Of a stretch of 55,364 nt of DNA, positions 8,797 to 18,497 are shown piece after piece (position 1 is the first letter of the stretch; each line of letters begins with the position of its first letter). The stretch is from Acaryochloris sp. CRU_2_0 (GTDB lineage: Bacteria; Cyanobacteriota; Cyanobacteriia; Thermosynechococcales; Thermosynechococcaceae), in NCBI GenBank assembly GCA_012034865.1, contig JAAUOM010000015.1, forward strand, positions 1-55,364. Reading direction: 5' to 3'. The position numbers were made by a program, and so were the translations under genes. Below the pieces are notes generated by a model, which saw only the letters and a list, made by a program, of their open reading frames with translations, had not been told where the DNA came from and did no database searches.

Positions 8797-11455
8797 CCAT
8801 AGACGCCAGGTCTGTAGGTGCTGCTTCTACTGCTCTAGGAGTCTGAGTAAAGATCAGCTCATCTTCCTGCCAGTCCACCTGAATCGTGTCACCGCTACTA
8901 AAAGTATTTTCTAGAATTTTGGTAGCAATCGGGTTCTCTAACTCTCGCTGTAAGGCACGTTTGAGGGGACGGGCACCATAGACCGGATCAAATCCTGCTT
9001 CCACAATATGTTCCAGTGCTTTTTTAGAGAGCTGAATCGCTAGTTTCTGCTCGGCGAGAAGGGCTTCAATGCGCTGAAGTTGAATCTTGACGATCGCGCC
9101 TAGTTGTTGACGATTGAGAGTGTGGAACAGGGTGATTTCATCAATGCGGTTGAGGAATTCGGGACGAAAATGCGATCGCAACGCTTCCAACACCTGCATC
9201 TGCATCTCTAGATATTGGTCATCTTCCTGTGGCACATCGATAATATATTCGCTGCCAATGTTGCTGGTTAAGACAATAATCGTATTGCAAAAATTGACGG
9301 TACGCCCTTGGGCATCCGTGATCCGACCATCATCTAAAACTTGCAGCAAGATATTAAAGATTTCGGGATGGGCCTTTTCCACCTCATCAAGAAGCACCAC
9401 GGAATAGGGACGACGGCGAATGGCTTCTGAAAGTTGTCCCCCTTCTTCATAGCCCACATAGCCAGGGGAAGCACCCACCAAACGGGATACGGCATGTTTT
9501 TCCATATACTCCGACATATCGACTCGGACAATGGCGTCTTCCGTATCAAACAATAACTGAGCCAAGGCACGGGCCAATTCAGTTTTGCCAACCCCTGTGG
9601 GGCCTAAAAACAGAAAGGAACCAATGGGGCGATTGGGGTCTTTCATTCCGGCTCTGGCACGGCGAATGGCTGCGGCCACCGCAGCAACGGCCTCTTCTTG
9701 GCCAATCACCCGCTCATGCAGATGGTCTTCGAGTTGCAACAGCTTCTGCCGCTCTGACTCTAACAACCGACTCACCGGAATTCCCGTCCAGTTGGCTACC
9801 ACTTCGGCAATATCTTCTTCGGTCACTTGTTCGCGCAGTAGCGTTGAGCCTTGGGCACGAATGGCCAGCAGTCGTGCTTCATGCTCTTCTAAGTCTTGCT
9901 GGAGGGTGGCCATGCGGCTGTAAGTGAGCTGTACGACTTTCTCATGATCCAGCTCTCGTTCTGCTTTTTCAATCTCAAGGCGGACTTGAGCTTCTTGTTC
10001 TTTAAGCGCTTTCATATCTTCAAGAACATGCTTTTCCGTTTGCCATTGTTCTTCTAAAGCTTTGCGTTTGGGGCTTAACTCCTCAATCTCAGCAATCACT
10101 CGCTGCAAATGCTCTTGAGAAGATTCATAAATTCCACCCGTATTGATGCGGTGCTGTTCTTGTTCTAGAGACATTTTTTCCATCTCTAGCTGCATCAATC
10201 GCCGTTCCACCCCTTCTAGTTCACCAGGTTTGGAGGTCATTTCCATTTTCAGTTTGGCGGCGGCTTCATCCACGAGGTCAATAGCCTTATCAGGAAGGAA
10301 GCGATCGGCAATATAGCGATTCGACAAAACAGCAGCAGCCACCAGTGCCGAGTCGGTAATTTTGACATTGTGATGAATTTCGTAGCGATCCTTAAGGCCC
10401 CGCAAAATGGAAATGGCGGCGTCTACACTGGGCTGGTCAATATATACCTGCTGAAAACGTCGCTCTAAAGCGGCATCCTTTTCAATATGTTTGCGATATT
10501 CATCCAGCGTCGTCGCCCCAATACAGCGCAGTTCGCCCCGCGACAGCATCGGTTTGAGGAGATTACTGGCATCCATACCGCTTTGGCTCGACCCGGCTCC
10601 CACTACGGTATGCAGCTCATCAATGAATAGGACGATTTGACCGTCAGAGTGGGTGACTTCCCGCAGCACAGCCTTGAGGCGATCTTCAAACTCGCCGCGA
10701 TACTTGGCACCGGCAATTAAACTGCCCATATCTAAGGTGATCAATCGCCGATTTTTCAGAGATTCAGGAACATCGCCATTGATGATCCGTTGGGCGAGTC
10801 CTTCTGCGATCGCTGTTTTTCCCACTCCCGGTTCACCAATCAAGACTGGATTATTTTTCAACCGCCGTGACAGCACCTGAATCACCCGCCGAATTTCATC
10901 ATCCCGACCAATCACCGGATCTAGTTTTCCGGCTTTGGCTCGCTCCGTTAGATCTCGGCCATATTTTTCCAAGGCATTGTAACGAGACTCCGACGCTTGA
11001 TCAGCCACCTTCTGGGTTCCTCGCATGGCCTTGATGGCTTTTTCCAAATCTGTAGGGGCAATTCCTTGATCCCGTAACAAGGATTTGCCGACTCGGCTGT
11101 CTTCGGCAAAGGCCAGCAAAATATGATCCACGGAAATAAACTGATCTTGGCGATCTTGACGCAGACCATCGGCTTGATCCAGCAAGCGATCTAAGCCCTG
11201 GCCTAAAAATAGAGACGTGCCGGCTGCTCCCTTGGGTTGCTGTTCCGCAAACGTCATCAACGCTTGCAAAACCAGGTCTGCATCAACGGTAGCGCGGGTT
11301 AGAAGTTTATGGGCTAAGGGTTCTTCTTCTAGTAGGGAAATTGTCAGATGCTCAACTTCTAATTTGTTATTGCTATAGCGTCGGGCGACATCCTGGGACT
11401 TGACAATCGCCGCCCATACCTTATCTGTAAATTTATCGGGATCAGTGGGTTGCAT
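8789..11455 (-). CDS. clpB: ClpB disaggregase chaperone
   Basis: Hsp100 chaperone that, in this family, works with DnaK to resolubilise aggregated proteins in the cytosol. The 888 residues contain the Clp-N repeat domain (about 1-150), the first AAA module with GEPGVGKT (near 207), the coiled middle domain (about 400-530), and the second AAA module with GPTGVGKT (near 610), ending in the D2-small domain. The middle domain separates ClpB from ClpC. Start at ATG 11455 ([10 protein letters not shown]). A TATACT hexamer on the minus strand at 11491-11496 could be its -10 box. I see no CIRCE element. It converges on fadE with an 8-base overlap. Confidence 0.96.
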   Translation of the reverse strand: MQPTDPDKFTDKVWAAIVKSQDVARRYSNNKLEVEHLTISLLEEEPLAHKLLTRATVDADLVLQALMTFAEQQPKGAAGTSLFLGQGLDRLLDQADGLRQDRQDQFISVDHILLAFAEDSRVGKSLLRDQGIAPTDLEKAIKAMRGTQKVADQASESRYNALEKYGRDLTERAKAGKLDPVIGRDDEIRRVIQVLSRRLKNNPVLIGEPGVGKTAIAEGLAQRIINGDVPESLKNRRLITLDMGSLIAGAKYRGEFEDRLKAVLREVTHSDGQIVLFIDELHTVVGAGSSQSGMDASNLLKPMLSRGELRCIGATTLDEYRKHIEKDAALERRFQQVYIDQPSVDAAISILRGLKDRYEIHHNVKITDSALVAAAVLSNRYIADRFLPDKAIDLVDEAAAKLKMEMTSKPGELEGVERRLMQLEMEKMSLEQEQHRINTGGIYESSQEHLQRVIAEIEELSPKRKALEEQWQTEKHVLEDMKALKEQEAQVRLEIEKAERELDHEKVVQLTYSRMATLQQDLEEHEARLLAIRAQGSTLLREQVTEEDIAEVVANWTGIPVSRLLESERQKLLQLEDHLHERVIGQEEAVAAVAAAIRRARAGMKDPNRPIGSFLFLGPTGVGKTELARALAQLLFDTEDAIVRVDMSEYMEKHAVSRLVGASPGYVGYEEGGQLSEAIRRRPYSVVLLDEVEKAHPEIFNILLQVLDDGRITDAQGRTVNFCNTIIVLTSNIGSEYIIDVPQEDDQYLEMQMQVLEALRSHFRPEFLNRIDEITLFHTLNRQQLGAIVKIQLQRIEALLAEQKLAIQLSKKALEHIVEAGFDPVYGARPLKRALQRELENPIATKILENTFSSGDTIQVDWQEDELIFTQTPRAVEAAPTDLASMAK

Positions 11456-11620
11456 GGGGGATGACAGTAGCTAGGAAGTTGGTCAGCACTAGTATAACAA
11501 GCGATTTGGTATAGCTATGGGGGTGCGATCGCTACAAATCGTGAGGGTGCCAACCCGCTTGTAGATCTTGCTGATCCGCAAGTCTTTTAAACCCGTTAAG
11601 CTAATGAATATTGAGTCCTT

Positions 11621-11662
11621 CACCTACTATGATGCTACGCTCACCTACTATGATGCTACGCT
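11621..11662. repeat. Perfect 21-bp tandem duplication
   Basis: The 21-base unit beginning CACCTACTATGATGC occurs twice head to tail (11621-11641 and 11642-11662). It lies just upstream of the probable start of the DUF4268 gene and would add a repeated TYYDATL peptide if the longer TTG start at 11568 were used. Confidence 0.9.
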
Positions 11663-11705
11663 AGCTTGGCATTACCCCAGAAGAACTGTGAGATCGATTG
11701 CACCC

Positions 11706-12788
11706 ATGCCTTCTCAGCCACCGTCTAAACCCAACTTTGGTCGTCTAGAAAAGATTGATGTTAGCCAATATTGGCAATCCACCGCAGATTTTGCCCCTTG
11801 GCTGGTGCTAGATGAAAATATTCAGCTTCTAGGAGAAGCCATTGATATTCCCTTGGTCGTTGTCCCAGATACAGAGCAAAGGACAGACTCACCGACTACC
11901 CTCCTCTGTCGGGACACGGCTACCCAGGGTTGGGTACTCATTGACAGTCAGCTCAGTCCAACCCATGAGCAACATTTGAGTCAATTACTGAGCCAAGGTG
12001 CAGATATCCAGGCATCTGCCATTGTCTGGATTGCCAGCGAGTTTTCTCCTGGACATCTGGCAATTCTCAATTGGCTCAATCAACATACCCAAAAGACGCT
12101 CAGATTCTTTGGTGTAGAAATTCAGCTGTGGCAGATTGGCCAAGCGGCAATGGCCGCTCAGTTTAATCTTGTTACTCCATCAGAGCCTGCAACCGTTCTG
12201 ATAGAAACTCCCCCAGAACCACTCGATCAGCAACCTCTAGACCCTCTGCATCAAGAACTTCCAGAGCCAGAACTAGAACCCCTTACACCAGAACAGGAAC
12301 AAAACCTGGCCTTTTGGACACAGTTGTGTGACCAACTAGAACAACGGGGCAGTGTCGTTAAGGCGGTCACACCACCTGTAACGGATCAGATTGATTTTGC
12401 CATTGGTCGAGCCGGGTTTTTGCTCTCTGCTCACCTGCACCGTGCCCGGTTGTTTTTGTCTATAGAGTTGCAGCTCCTGGATGAAGATGCTCAGGCTCAT
12501 TATGGCCTATTGTTAGAGCAGCAAGGTTGGCTAGAATCACAGCTAGGCTTTGCCTTAAATTGGGAAAATCCCTCAGCACAATCCAGATGTACCATTTATT
12601 GCACAAAGCCAGACGTCAATCTGGATTGCGCTGAGCAATGGCCAGAGTATATTGATTGGCTGTGGGGAGGATTGGAATGTTTTCATCTCACCTTTGCTGA
12701 TCTCATCCAATCCCTCAATGCCGATGACTATCATGCCGTACACAAGAATAACCCGGGGATGCTTAATGTTTTGAGTCTACCAAGCTGA
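11706..12788 (+). CDS. DUF4268 family protein (nuclease-like fold)
   Basis: Hypothetical protein of the DUF4268 kind. From ATG 11706 it has 360 residues and opens with FGRLEKIDVSQYW, the usual N-terminus of these proteins, so I prefer this start to the TTG at 11568. The N-terminal half resembles a restriction-endonuclease-like core: GWVLIDSQLSPTHEQHL stands where relatives have an IENQ-type motif, followed by IVWIASEFSPGH and FFGVEIQLWQIG. The C-terminal half (about 240-345) is the DUF4268 domain proper. A proline- and glutamate-rich linker joins them. The acidic residue of the IENQ motif is D here, so nuclease activity cannot be assumed. Role unknown. Confidence 0.75.
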   Translation: MPSQPPSKPNFGRLEKIDVSQYWQSTADFAPWLVLDENIQLLGEAIDIPLVVVPDTEQRTDSPTTLLCRDTATQGWVLIDSQLSPTHEQHLSQLLSQGADIQASAIVWIASEFSPGHLAILNWLNQHTQKTLRFFGVEIQLWQIGQAAMAAQFNLVTPSEPATVLIETPPEPLDQQPLDPLHQELPEPELEPLTPEQEQNLAFWTQLCDQLEQRGSVVKAVTPPVTDQIDFAIGRAGFLLSAHLHRARLFLSIELQLLDEDAQAHYGLLLEQQGWLESQLGFALNWENPSAQSRCTIYCTKPDVNLDCAEQWPEYIDWLWGGLECFHLTFADLIQSLNADDYHAVHKNNPGMLNVLSLPS

Positions 12789-12834
12789 GGATCACTGAAT
12801 TGATGGACAGAGGATTGATAAGTGACAACCGTAA

Positions 12835-12905
12835 GCGGGTAGGGGGAATCGAACCCCCATCATTAGCTTGGAAGGCTAAGGTTTTACCACTAAACTACAC
12901 CCGCA
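12835..12905 (-). tRNA. trnG: tRNA-Gly(UCC)
   Basis: Read on the minus strand, a 7-bp acceptor stem (GCGGGTG/TACCCGC), a D arm with GTGGTAA, an anticodon arm TTAGC-CTTCCAA-GCTAA and a T arm GGGGG-TTCGATT-CCCCC fold as a complete cloverleaf. The anticodon is TCC, so glycine. CCA is not encoded. Confidence 0.95.
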
Positions 12906-13171
12906 ACAAGCCGATGATTCGGCACAATTCAGGCTAGCACAAATTGATGGGGTTTCTGCAATCCCATTCAGGGTTTTTGTCAGATGCTGTCTTCTATCCT
13001 CAGCTTAGTGAAGAAGCAATCGGGTAGCACAGTTGAAGACTCGATAGGGGTTCTACCGGGCATCGCTCTCGCCGTCAAGGCTCTATCATTTTGCCTTAGA
13101 CTGAATAAAGATACTTGCTTCTCTTGGCCACTAACTTGCTCTAGACCAGCCATTGGAATTTTACGAATACC

Positions 13172-14239
13172 ATGTATAAGACTGCCGACTTGCATGTCGT
13201 CGAGACCCGTCCCTTGATCAGTCCTGCCCTACTCCATCACGAAATTTCTCTCACGGATACGGCTGCGGCTTTAGTTGTGGCCACACGCGATCGCATTCGC
13301 AACATTCTGCGCCACGAAGATCAGCGCTTATTGGTGATTGTCGGTCCTTGCTCTGTGCATGATGTGCAAGCGGCCTACGAATATGGCCAGAAATTGGCGG
13401 TCTTGCGCGAACAATGGGCTGAGCAACTGGAAATTGTCATGCGAGTCTACTTTGAAAAACCCCGGACTAGCATTGGCTGGAAAGGCTTGATTAACGATCC
13501 CCATCTCGATAACAGTTATGACATCAATACGGGTTTACGCTTAGCTCGGCAACTCCTCTTAGATTTAGCCCACTTAGGCTTGCCCGCAGCGACAGAACTC
13601 CTAGACCCCATTACCCCCCAATATATTGCCGACTTGATTGCCTGGACCGCGATTGGGGCAAGAACCACAGAAAGCCAAACCCATCGAGAGATGGCTTCAG
13701 GTCTGTCCATGCCTATTGGCTTCAAAAACAATACGGACGGCAGTTTGCAGGCAGCCACAAATGCCATGCTGGCCGCCAATCAACCCCATCGGTTTTTAGG
13801 TATTAACTATCATGGTCTAGCGAGTATTGTCAAAACCACAGGTAATCCCGATACCCATTTGGTCTTGCGCGGTGGCAAGCATGGCCCCAATTACTCTCTC
13901 GATCAGGTTGAACAAGCGGCAAAAGGCCTTGCCGATCACCATCTGAATTCGCGCGTGATGGTAGATTGTAGCCATGCCAATGCCAGTAAAGACTATCACC
14001 GTCAAGTCACCGTTTTGCAGGAGGTAACCCAGCAATTGGATGCTGGGTCTCAACATCTCTTGGGGGTGATGATCGAGAGCCATTTAATCGCAGGGAATCA
14101 GCTCATCCCTGAAGATTTGAGTCAGTTAACCTATGGGCAAAGTATTACCGATGCCTGCGTTGATTTCGCAACTACCACTCAAATGCTGTCAACCTTAGCC
14201 AAAGCGGTACAAGGTGCGTCTACATTATCTGTGAGCTAG
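13172..14239 (+). CDS. 3-deoxy-7-phosphoheptulonate (DAHP) synthase, class I
   Basis: First enzyme of the shikimate pathway, condensing phosphoenolpyruvate and erythrose 4-phosphate. The 355-residue length and motifs match the AroF/AroG/AroH type: metal-site C60 in VGPCSVHD, EKPRTSIGWKGLINDP, GFKNNTDGS, RGGKHGPNY and MVDCSHANASKD. ATG 13172 gives MYKTADLHVVETRPL, a normal N-terminus. Which feedback class it belongs to cannot be read by eye, so no paralogue symbol is given. The 266 bases before it, after tRNA-Gly, hold no gene. Confidence 0.95.
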   Translation: MYKTADLHVVETRPLISPALLHHEISLTDTAAALVVATRDRIRNILRHEDQRLLVIVGPCSVHDVQAAYEYGQKLAVLREQWAEQLEIVMRVYFEKPRTSIGWKGLINDPHLDNSYDINTGLRLARQLLLDLAHLGLPAATELLDPITPQYIADLIAWTAIGARTTESQTHREMASGLSMPIGFKNNTDGSLQAATNAMLAANQPHRFLGINYHGLASIVKTTGNPDTHLVLRGGKHGPNYSLDQVEQAAKGLADHHLNSRVMVDCSHANASKDYHRQVTVLQEVTQQLDAGSQHLLGVMIESHLIAGNQLIPEDLSQLTYGQSITDACVDFATTTQMLSTLAKAVQGASTLSVS

Positions 14240-14242
14240 TGC

Positions 14243-14280
14243 TGTTACGGAGAAGTAAAAAGGCAAAAGGTAAAAACCCA
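14243..14280 (+). repeat. Dispersed AAAAGGCAAAAG repeat, copy 1
   Basis: Just after the DAHP synthase stop codon, a block starting CTAGTGCTGTTACG and running into AAAAAGGCAAAAGG resembles blocks near 45190 (same strand) and 31775-31819 (opposite strand). It is a short intergenic repeat. Confidence 0.5.
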
Positions 14281-14283
14281 TTT

Positions 14284-15024
14284 TTAAGGCTGTTTTTGCT
14301 GCTGTAAAGTCTTTTTCTGGGCATCGGTCAAAATGGACAGCAATCTTTGTTGAGCCAAGGCTTCCACTTCTTGTAACTGAGATTTTTGTTGGTCAGATAA
14401 GTTGAGTTGGGTTAGGGCCTCGGCTGTGGTGTTGCCTGCCGACTGGAGCGCTTGCAGTCGTTTCCACTGATCTGGCTTGAGAATACTTTGCACCTGGGCT
14501 TGGACTAAGGTGTCGATCTGCTGAACTTGGACTTTTTGATCGGCAGTCAGATTGAGGGCAGCGAGGGCTGGGGAGATGGGGGTGGGGGAGCTGGGGTGGG
14601 GGGAAAGTTGGCTTTTTTGTAATTGTTGTTTTTGGGCTGGAGTGAGGATGGATAAAAATCGCTGTTGGGCGATCGCTTCAATTTCTTTGAGTTGGGTAAT
14701 TTGGGTGGGTGAGAGCTTGAGTTTGTCTAGGGCGACGTTTTTAGAGGTTCCGGATGCTTGTAAGGCTTGTAATTCTTTCCATTGCCTAGGGGTAAGCACA
14801 CTTTGAATTTGGGCTTGGAGGAGTGCATCAATTTTTTTGAGTTGAACTTCTTGTTCAGGACTCAGCTTTAAAGCGGAAGCGGGGCTGGATGGAGGCGTTG
14901 CTGGTTGGGGAGTTTGAGCCAGAATTGGGAAGGGCTTAGGGGGTTGCGCAGTGATCTGGGGAGTGGCGATTAAGGGCAGGGCGATCGCACTCACAAAAAC
15001 AACAACTAGTTTGGGTTTGATCAT
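14284..15024 (-). CDS. Secreted protein with duplicated LTxxQ-like helical repeats
   Basis: Probably exported: from ATG 15024 the product (246 residues) begins MIKPKLVVVFVSAIALP, a signal-peptide-like stretch ending near TAQ. The rest is two copies of a unit of about 90 residues. Each unit runs through LxLSxxQxxQLKxID, LTPxQWKxLQAL and a second LSxxQxxQLxEIEALAQQRxLSIL. The recurring L-[ST]-x-x-Q and LTPxQ motifs recall Spy/CpxP-type periplasmic helical proteins, but I cannot confirm the family. A TTG at 15066 would extend it by 14 residues and place residues ahead of the signal; the shorter form is preferred. The function is not known. Confidence 0.65.
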   Translation of the reverse strand: MIKPKLVVVFVSAIALPLIATPQITAQPPKPFPILAQTPQPATPPSSPASALKLSPEQEVQLKKIDALLQAQIQSVLTPRQWKELQALQASGTSKNVALDKLKLSPTQITQLKEIEAIAQQRFLSILTPAQKQQLQKSQLSPHPSSPTPISPALAALNLTADQKVQVQQIDTLVQAQVQSILKPDQWKRLQALQSAGNTTAEALTQLNLSDQQKSQLQEVEALAQQRLLSILTDAQKKTLQQQKQP

Positions 15025-15180
15025 AATCAGAACACTAGACAATGCAGCAACAGATTCGAGGAACAATAGGTCTTACAGATAACAAGTTGTTAACCTAGCC
15101 CATGAATCTCTGTAGGAGGGTCTACAAAGAAAGAAGAAATTAATCCCCTTTTGTTTCATAGCTTAGGACATCTCTACCCC

Positions 15181-15567
15181 ATGCAGGATGAGCAAGCGAT
15201 TTTGGAAGTAAATACTGCCTTTTATCGGGCGTTTGAGAAAAAAGATCTAGAGGCGATGCGGAAGGTTTGGTCCCATGGTATTGCCTGTATCTGCGTACAT
15301 CCAGGGCGAGGTGAGCTGAAAGGCTGGGAGGCGATTGAGTCATCTTGGCAAAAGATTTTCCTCAATACGGCCTATTTAGAAATTGATACCCAGATCATCA
15401 CCGTCAACAACAGTGAAAATTTGGCCTATGTCGTCTTAGTGGAATCGGTCTTGCAGGTTGCCCAACAGCGTAAACAAAAAGCGGAATCGATGGCGACTAA
15501 TATTTTTGAGCGCATGGGTCAGCAATGGTATTTAGTCCATCATCATGGCAGCCCAGTCCTCAGTTGA
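15181..15567 (+). CDS. SnoaL/ketosteroid-isomerase-like (NTF2 fold) protein
   Basis: Small protein of 128 residues from ATG 15181 (MQDEQAILEVNTAFYRAFEKKDLEAM). The opening helix pattern, then CVHPGRGELKGWEAIESSW and a C-terminal WYLVHHHGSP strand are typical of SnoaL_3-type NTF2-fold proteins. These are often annotated as nuclear transport factor 2-like, with no assigned substrate. A TTG at 15151 would add ten residues; no reason to use it. It converges with the DUF3352 gene across a hairpin at 15626-15653. Confidence 0.8.
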   Translation: MQDEQAILEVNTAFYRAFEKKDLEAMRKVWSHGIACICVHPGRGELKGWEAIESSWQKIFLNTAYLEIDTQIITVNNSENLAYVVLVESVLQVAQQRKQKAESMATNIFERMGQQWYLVHHHGSPVLS

Positions 15568-15625
15568 GAACGCCAAATTTATTCCAGTGATAGGAAGGAG
15601 CAAGATCCAGATTTCATCAATGACA

Positions 15626-15653
15626 GTCGATCAAGGGTTAGCTCTTGACCGAC
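15626..15653. terminator. Hairpin between convergent genes, possible terminator
   Basis: GTCGATCAAG (15626-15635) and CTTGACCGAC (15644-15653) pair over ten positions with one mismatch around an 8-base loop. It is followed by TTTCTAT on the plus strand. It sits between the ends of two convergent genes. The T tract is weak. Confidence 0.4.
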
Positions 15654-15696
15654 TTTCTATCAAATGATCACAATGAGTGATCCATCCATAATAGGC

Positions 15697-17346
15697 TTAT
15701 GATTTTGGCTTGAGGGCTAACAAGATGTCACCTGTATAGGTAGACTTATCCTGTTGCGTACTGGCCATGCCTAATCCCCGAATCGATTTGAGAATTGCTT
15801 CAGACTCTGGATCGAGGAATCCACTACTCTGGATCGCAGGGTTATTGAGAATCAGCTTATTGGCCTCATCCATATTGACGTAAAAGTAACCCGAATTAGA
15901 CTGGGGCAAGGACTTAGTGATTGACTTAAAGGCTTCACTTTGATCTAGGGGTTTATCTGGTTTGGTCGCCATTGTCTTGATGATCGGATTGCCAATCGCA
16001 ACAAAGACCGTTTCTTTATCCAGCCAGCCATGACCCGCTAGGATCTCTTTGGTCGGTGGGAATTGCCATTGTGTGACTTCCACATTGCCGATCTTGCTCT
16101 TGTTGACGGGGATATTGCTTTGCTTGGCGAGGTCATCAAACTTGGCAAACGTGGCTTCGGCTTTGGTGCGATCGCTCGTCTTAAACACCAAGGTGCCGCC
16201 AAAACCAACAGATTGCAGGAGTCCTTCATTGCCAGGGATTAAGGCCAGACCTACTTCTCCGTCCATCCAGCCAATGATGTCCTTATCTAAATCAAGCTGG
16301 GTGGCTTGGCGGACTTGCTCTCTGACCTGATCTAAACCCGTCTTAAATTCAGGCAGACTTTCGAGTTGTGTAAGCGCATACTTCCACTGGCCACTGATAT
16401 CGCCCCCATTCGCCGACATCAGGGTATTGGCTGGAAATTGAGCAATGATTTTCCCAGGAACGGGTTTAAATTCCCACTTAAAGCTATCGGGATTTACCTT
16501 AGTGATTGCCCGGAAGCGAACCCCTTCATTATCAATGCCCATTCCCACAGAAACCGATTTGATCTGATTGAGTTGGGCTTTGAGTTGAGGTGGGAAAGGT
16601 TGAGTGGGATTGAGCGCCCCAAAGTGTTCAATGAGCTGACCATAGTTAGGCACAAAAATCTGAGCAACTGGGTTATCCAACTTCATAGTGTCTTCCAGTA
16701 TTTTGGCAGCATCTCCATCGGCGAGGGAGGGGTCGCCTTTCGATGAATCAATGGCTTTCTTGACAATATCCGGCTTGTCCGAGAGAGCCAAATGATTATC
16801 AAGAATTGCTACAAATCCTGGCGATCCAGAGCCAGCGCTAGAGCCAATTTCTAGGATTTTAACCCCTTTATGCTCTGTTTCCTTAACCTTTAGCTCTTTC
16901 TTATCCTTAAGCTTGTTGGCAAAGTTTAAGGCTTCTACTTTGTCTTTGATGCCAACCACCATTAAAACACTCGGCTCCGGTGATTTTTCGGTAACCGGCA
17001 CCATGGCAAACATGATACTACCCAGCCAGGGTTTGATATCTTTGTCGTAATCTAATTTTTCTTTGGTTAATTCTTTTTTGACCTCTGCAGTCATAGAATC
17101 GAAGCTACCAAAAATCAGTTTTTGGGCTTCTGGGGTGCCAAATTCTCTCAATTTATTCCATGAATCAGCATTGACATCAATGTAGCCTGCCATCCAGGCT
17201 TCATCTGGCACAATCTTGGCACTGGCAACAGGGCTTGTTCCTTCCCGAGCAGGAATTACCTTGAGGTACAAATAAGCAGCAATGCCGCCGATGGCGACTG
17301 TACCCGCAATAATGCTAGGAACAATCACTTTCCATTTAGTTGCCAT
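15697..17346 (-). CDS. DUF3352 domain protein, membrane-anchored
   Basis: A 549-residue protein from ATG 17346 (MATKWKVIVPSIIAG), with AGGAG seven bases upstream; the longer start at 17361 lacks this. One transmembrane helix (about 5-30) anchors a large extracytoplasmic domain that begins VPDEAWMAGYIDVN, the hallmark opening of cyanobacterial DUF3352 proteins. The later sequence alternates strands and helices, with LKSIRGLGMAS near the end. The family has no established function. It is monocistronic by position, with 468 bases to the divergent cobO gene. Confidence 0.82.
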   Translation of the reverse strand: MATKWKVIVPSIIAGTVAIGGIAAYLYLKVIPAREGTSPVASAKIVPDEAWMAGYIDVNADSWNKLREFGTPEAQKLIFGSFDSMTAEVKKELTKEKLDYDKDIKPWLGSIMFAMVPVTEKSPEPSVLMVVGIKDKVEALNFANKLKDKKELKVKETEHKGVKILEIGSSAGSGSPGFVAILDNHLALSDKPDIVKKAIDSSKGDPSLADGDAAKILEDTMKLDNPVAQIFVPNYGQLIEHFGALNPTQPFPPQLKAQLNQIKSVSVGMGIDNEGVRFRAITKVNPDSFKWEFKPVPGKIIAQFPANTLMSANGGDISGQWKYALTQLESLPEFKTGLDQVREQVRQATQLDLDKDIIGWMDGEVGLALIPGNEGLLQSVGFGGTLVFKTSDRTKAEATFAKFDDLAKQSNIPVNKSKIGNVEVTQWQFPPTKEILAGHGWLDKETVFVAIGNPIIKTMATKPDKPLDQSEAFKSITKSLPQSNSGYFYVNMDEANKLILNNPAIQSSGFLDPESEAILKSIRGLGMASTQQDKSTYTGDILLALKPKS

Positions 17347-17814
17347 TAAACATCTCCTCAAAAAGAAAAATTTTAGGTCGTGTGAATGAGATAAAAAAAG
17401 ATGTATCTACTGGATACAGTTACAACACAGACCTTTGCATGTAGCATGATTGTGAAATATCTGCACGATTTTACAGGATCAAGACAGTAGACGAAGTGAT
17501 CAGAGACAGCGGTAGGAAGTGATGGTGATCATCGGCAGTGATTGAGACAATCCCCAGAGGTTGCTATAAAACATGACCCTATATGGGGTCTATATTGCCC
17601 ACTTTGAGAGATGAATTGCCATAGTGCCTGTCGGCATCAATGCAACAACCCTTTAAAACTCCCGATAAAGGTCATGCTTCAAGATTTTTCCCTTTTCACG
17701 TCCGTGGATCGGTACTAGTAGGGAAGAGGTCTTCATCTCAGTCAAACAGATGCGAGGATCCAGTGTAAACCATTAAGATAAAAGTTCAACTCAGTTATTT
17801 GTGCGGATATCGCC
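17347..17814. other. Divergent intergenic region before cobO
   Basis: These 468 bases hold no gene. An imperfect 16-bp palindrome (GACCCTATATGGGGTC) lies at 17575-17590. I looked for a B12-box and other cobalamin riboswitch elements before cobO and found none. Confidence 0.5.
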
Positions 17815-18486
17815 ATGCCTGAATCGGTGCCTCTAGAATCTGATGTACTCAACCCTACAGCGTCTGATCCCGCTCCTGAGTCTGCCTTGACCTCTGAACA
17901 GTATCGCCAAAAAATGCAGCGCCGCAAGCAGGTACAAGATCAGCGCGTTGCTGAGCGATCGCAAGAAAAAGGCTTGATCATTGTGCATACGGGTAATGGC
18001 AAAGGGAAAACCACCGCCGCTTTAGGGATGGTTCTGCGCTCTCTTGGCCATGGTTATCAGGTGGCGATTGTCCAGTTTATTAAAGGAGCCTGGGAACCCG
18101 CAGAAAAAGCAGTATTAGCCCAGTGGCCCGATCAATTGGTCTTTCAGGCCATGGGCGAAGGGTTTACTTGGGAAACACAAGATCGCGATCGCGACCAGGC
18201 CACCGCTGAAGCCGCCTGGGAGCAAGCCCTAGCGTATATTCAAAATCTTGACTATCGCCTCGTGTTACTTGATGAAATCAACATTGCCCTCAAACATGGC
18301 TATTTGCAGACAGAAACGGTGTTGGCGGGCTTACGGTCCAAACCCCCACAGACCCATGTCATTCTCACCGGACGCGGCGCACCCACTGAGCTGATTGAGC
18401 AGTCAGATCTAGTCACGGAAATGACCCTAGTCAAGCACCCTTTCCGAGAACAAGGGGTCAAAGCCCAACCTGGAATTGAATTTTAG
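17815..18486 (+). CDS. cobO: Cob(I)yrinic acid a,c-diamide adenosyltransferase
   Basis: Transfers the adenosyl group from ATP to the corrin cobalt (CobO/BtuR/CobA family). The P-loop HTGNGKGKTTAALG lies near residues 58-71, followed by QFIKGAW, LVLLDEINIALKHGYL and HVILTGRGAPTELIE, all in family order. At 223 residues it has a 50-residue charged N-terminal extension typical of cyanobacterial members. It is 11 bases upstream of the DUF2085 gene, suggesting co-transcription. Confidence 0.95.
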   Translation: MPESVPLESDVLNPTASDPAPESALTSEQYRQKMQRRKQVQDQRVAERSQEKGLIIVHTGNGKGKTTAALGMVLRSLGHGYQVAIVQFIKGAWEPAEKAVLAQWPDQLVFQAMGEGFTWETQDRDRDQATAEAAWEQALAYIQNLDYRLVLLDEINIALKHGYLQTETVLAGLRSKPPQTHVILTGRGAPTELIEQSDLVTEMTLVKHPFREQGVKAQPGIEF

Positions 18487-18497
18487 GAGGATCCCAA

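Noticed and set aside
9114..11169. Several open frames inside clpB
   Set aside because: Shadow frames of a clear ClpB coding region.
11456..11567. CIRCE heat-shock element before clpB
   Set aside because: The TTAGCACTC-N9-GAGTGCTAA pattern is not present; only a TATACT -10-like box is.
12984..13217. 77-codon frame before DAHP synthase
   Set aside because: Overlaps the start of the synthase gene in another frame, shows no family features and no ribosome binding site.
17347..17814. Cobalamin riboswitch before cobO
   Set aside because: I searched for the B12 box and flanking conserved elements and found none; the region has only an imperfect palindrome.
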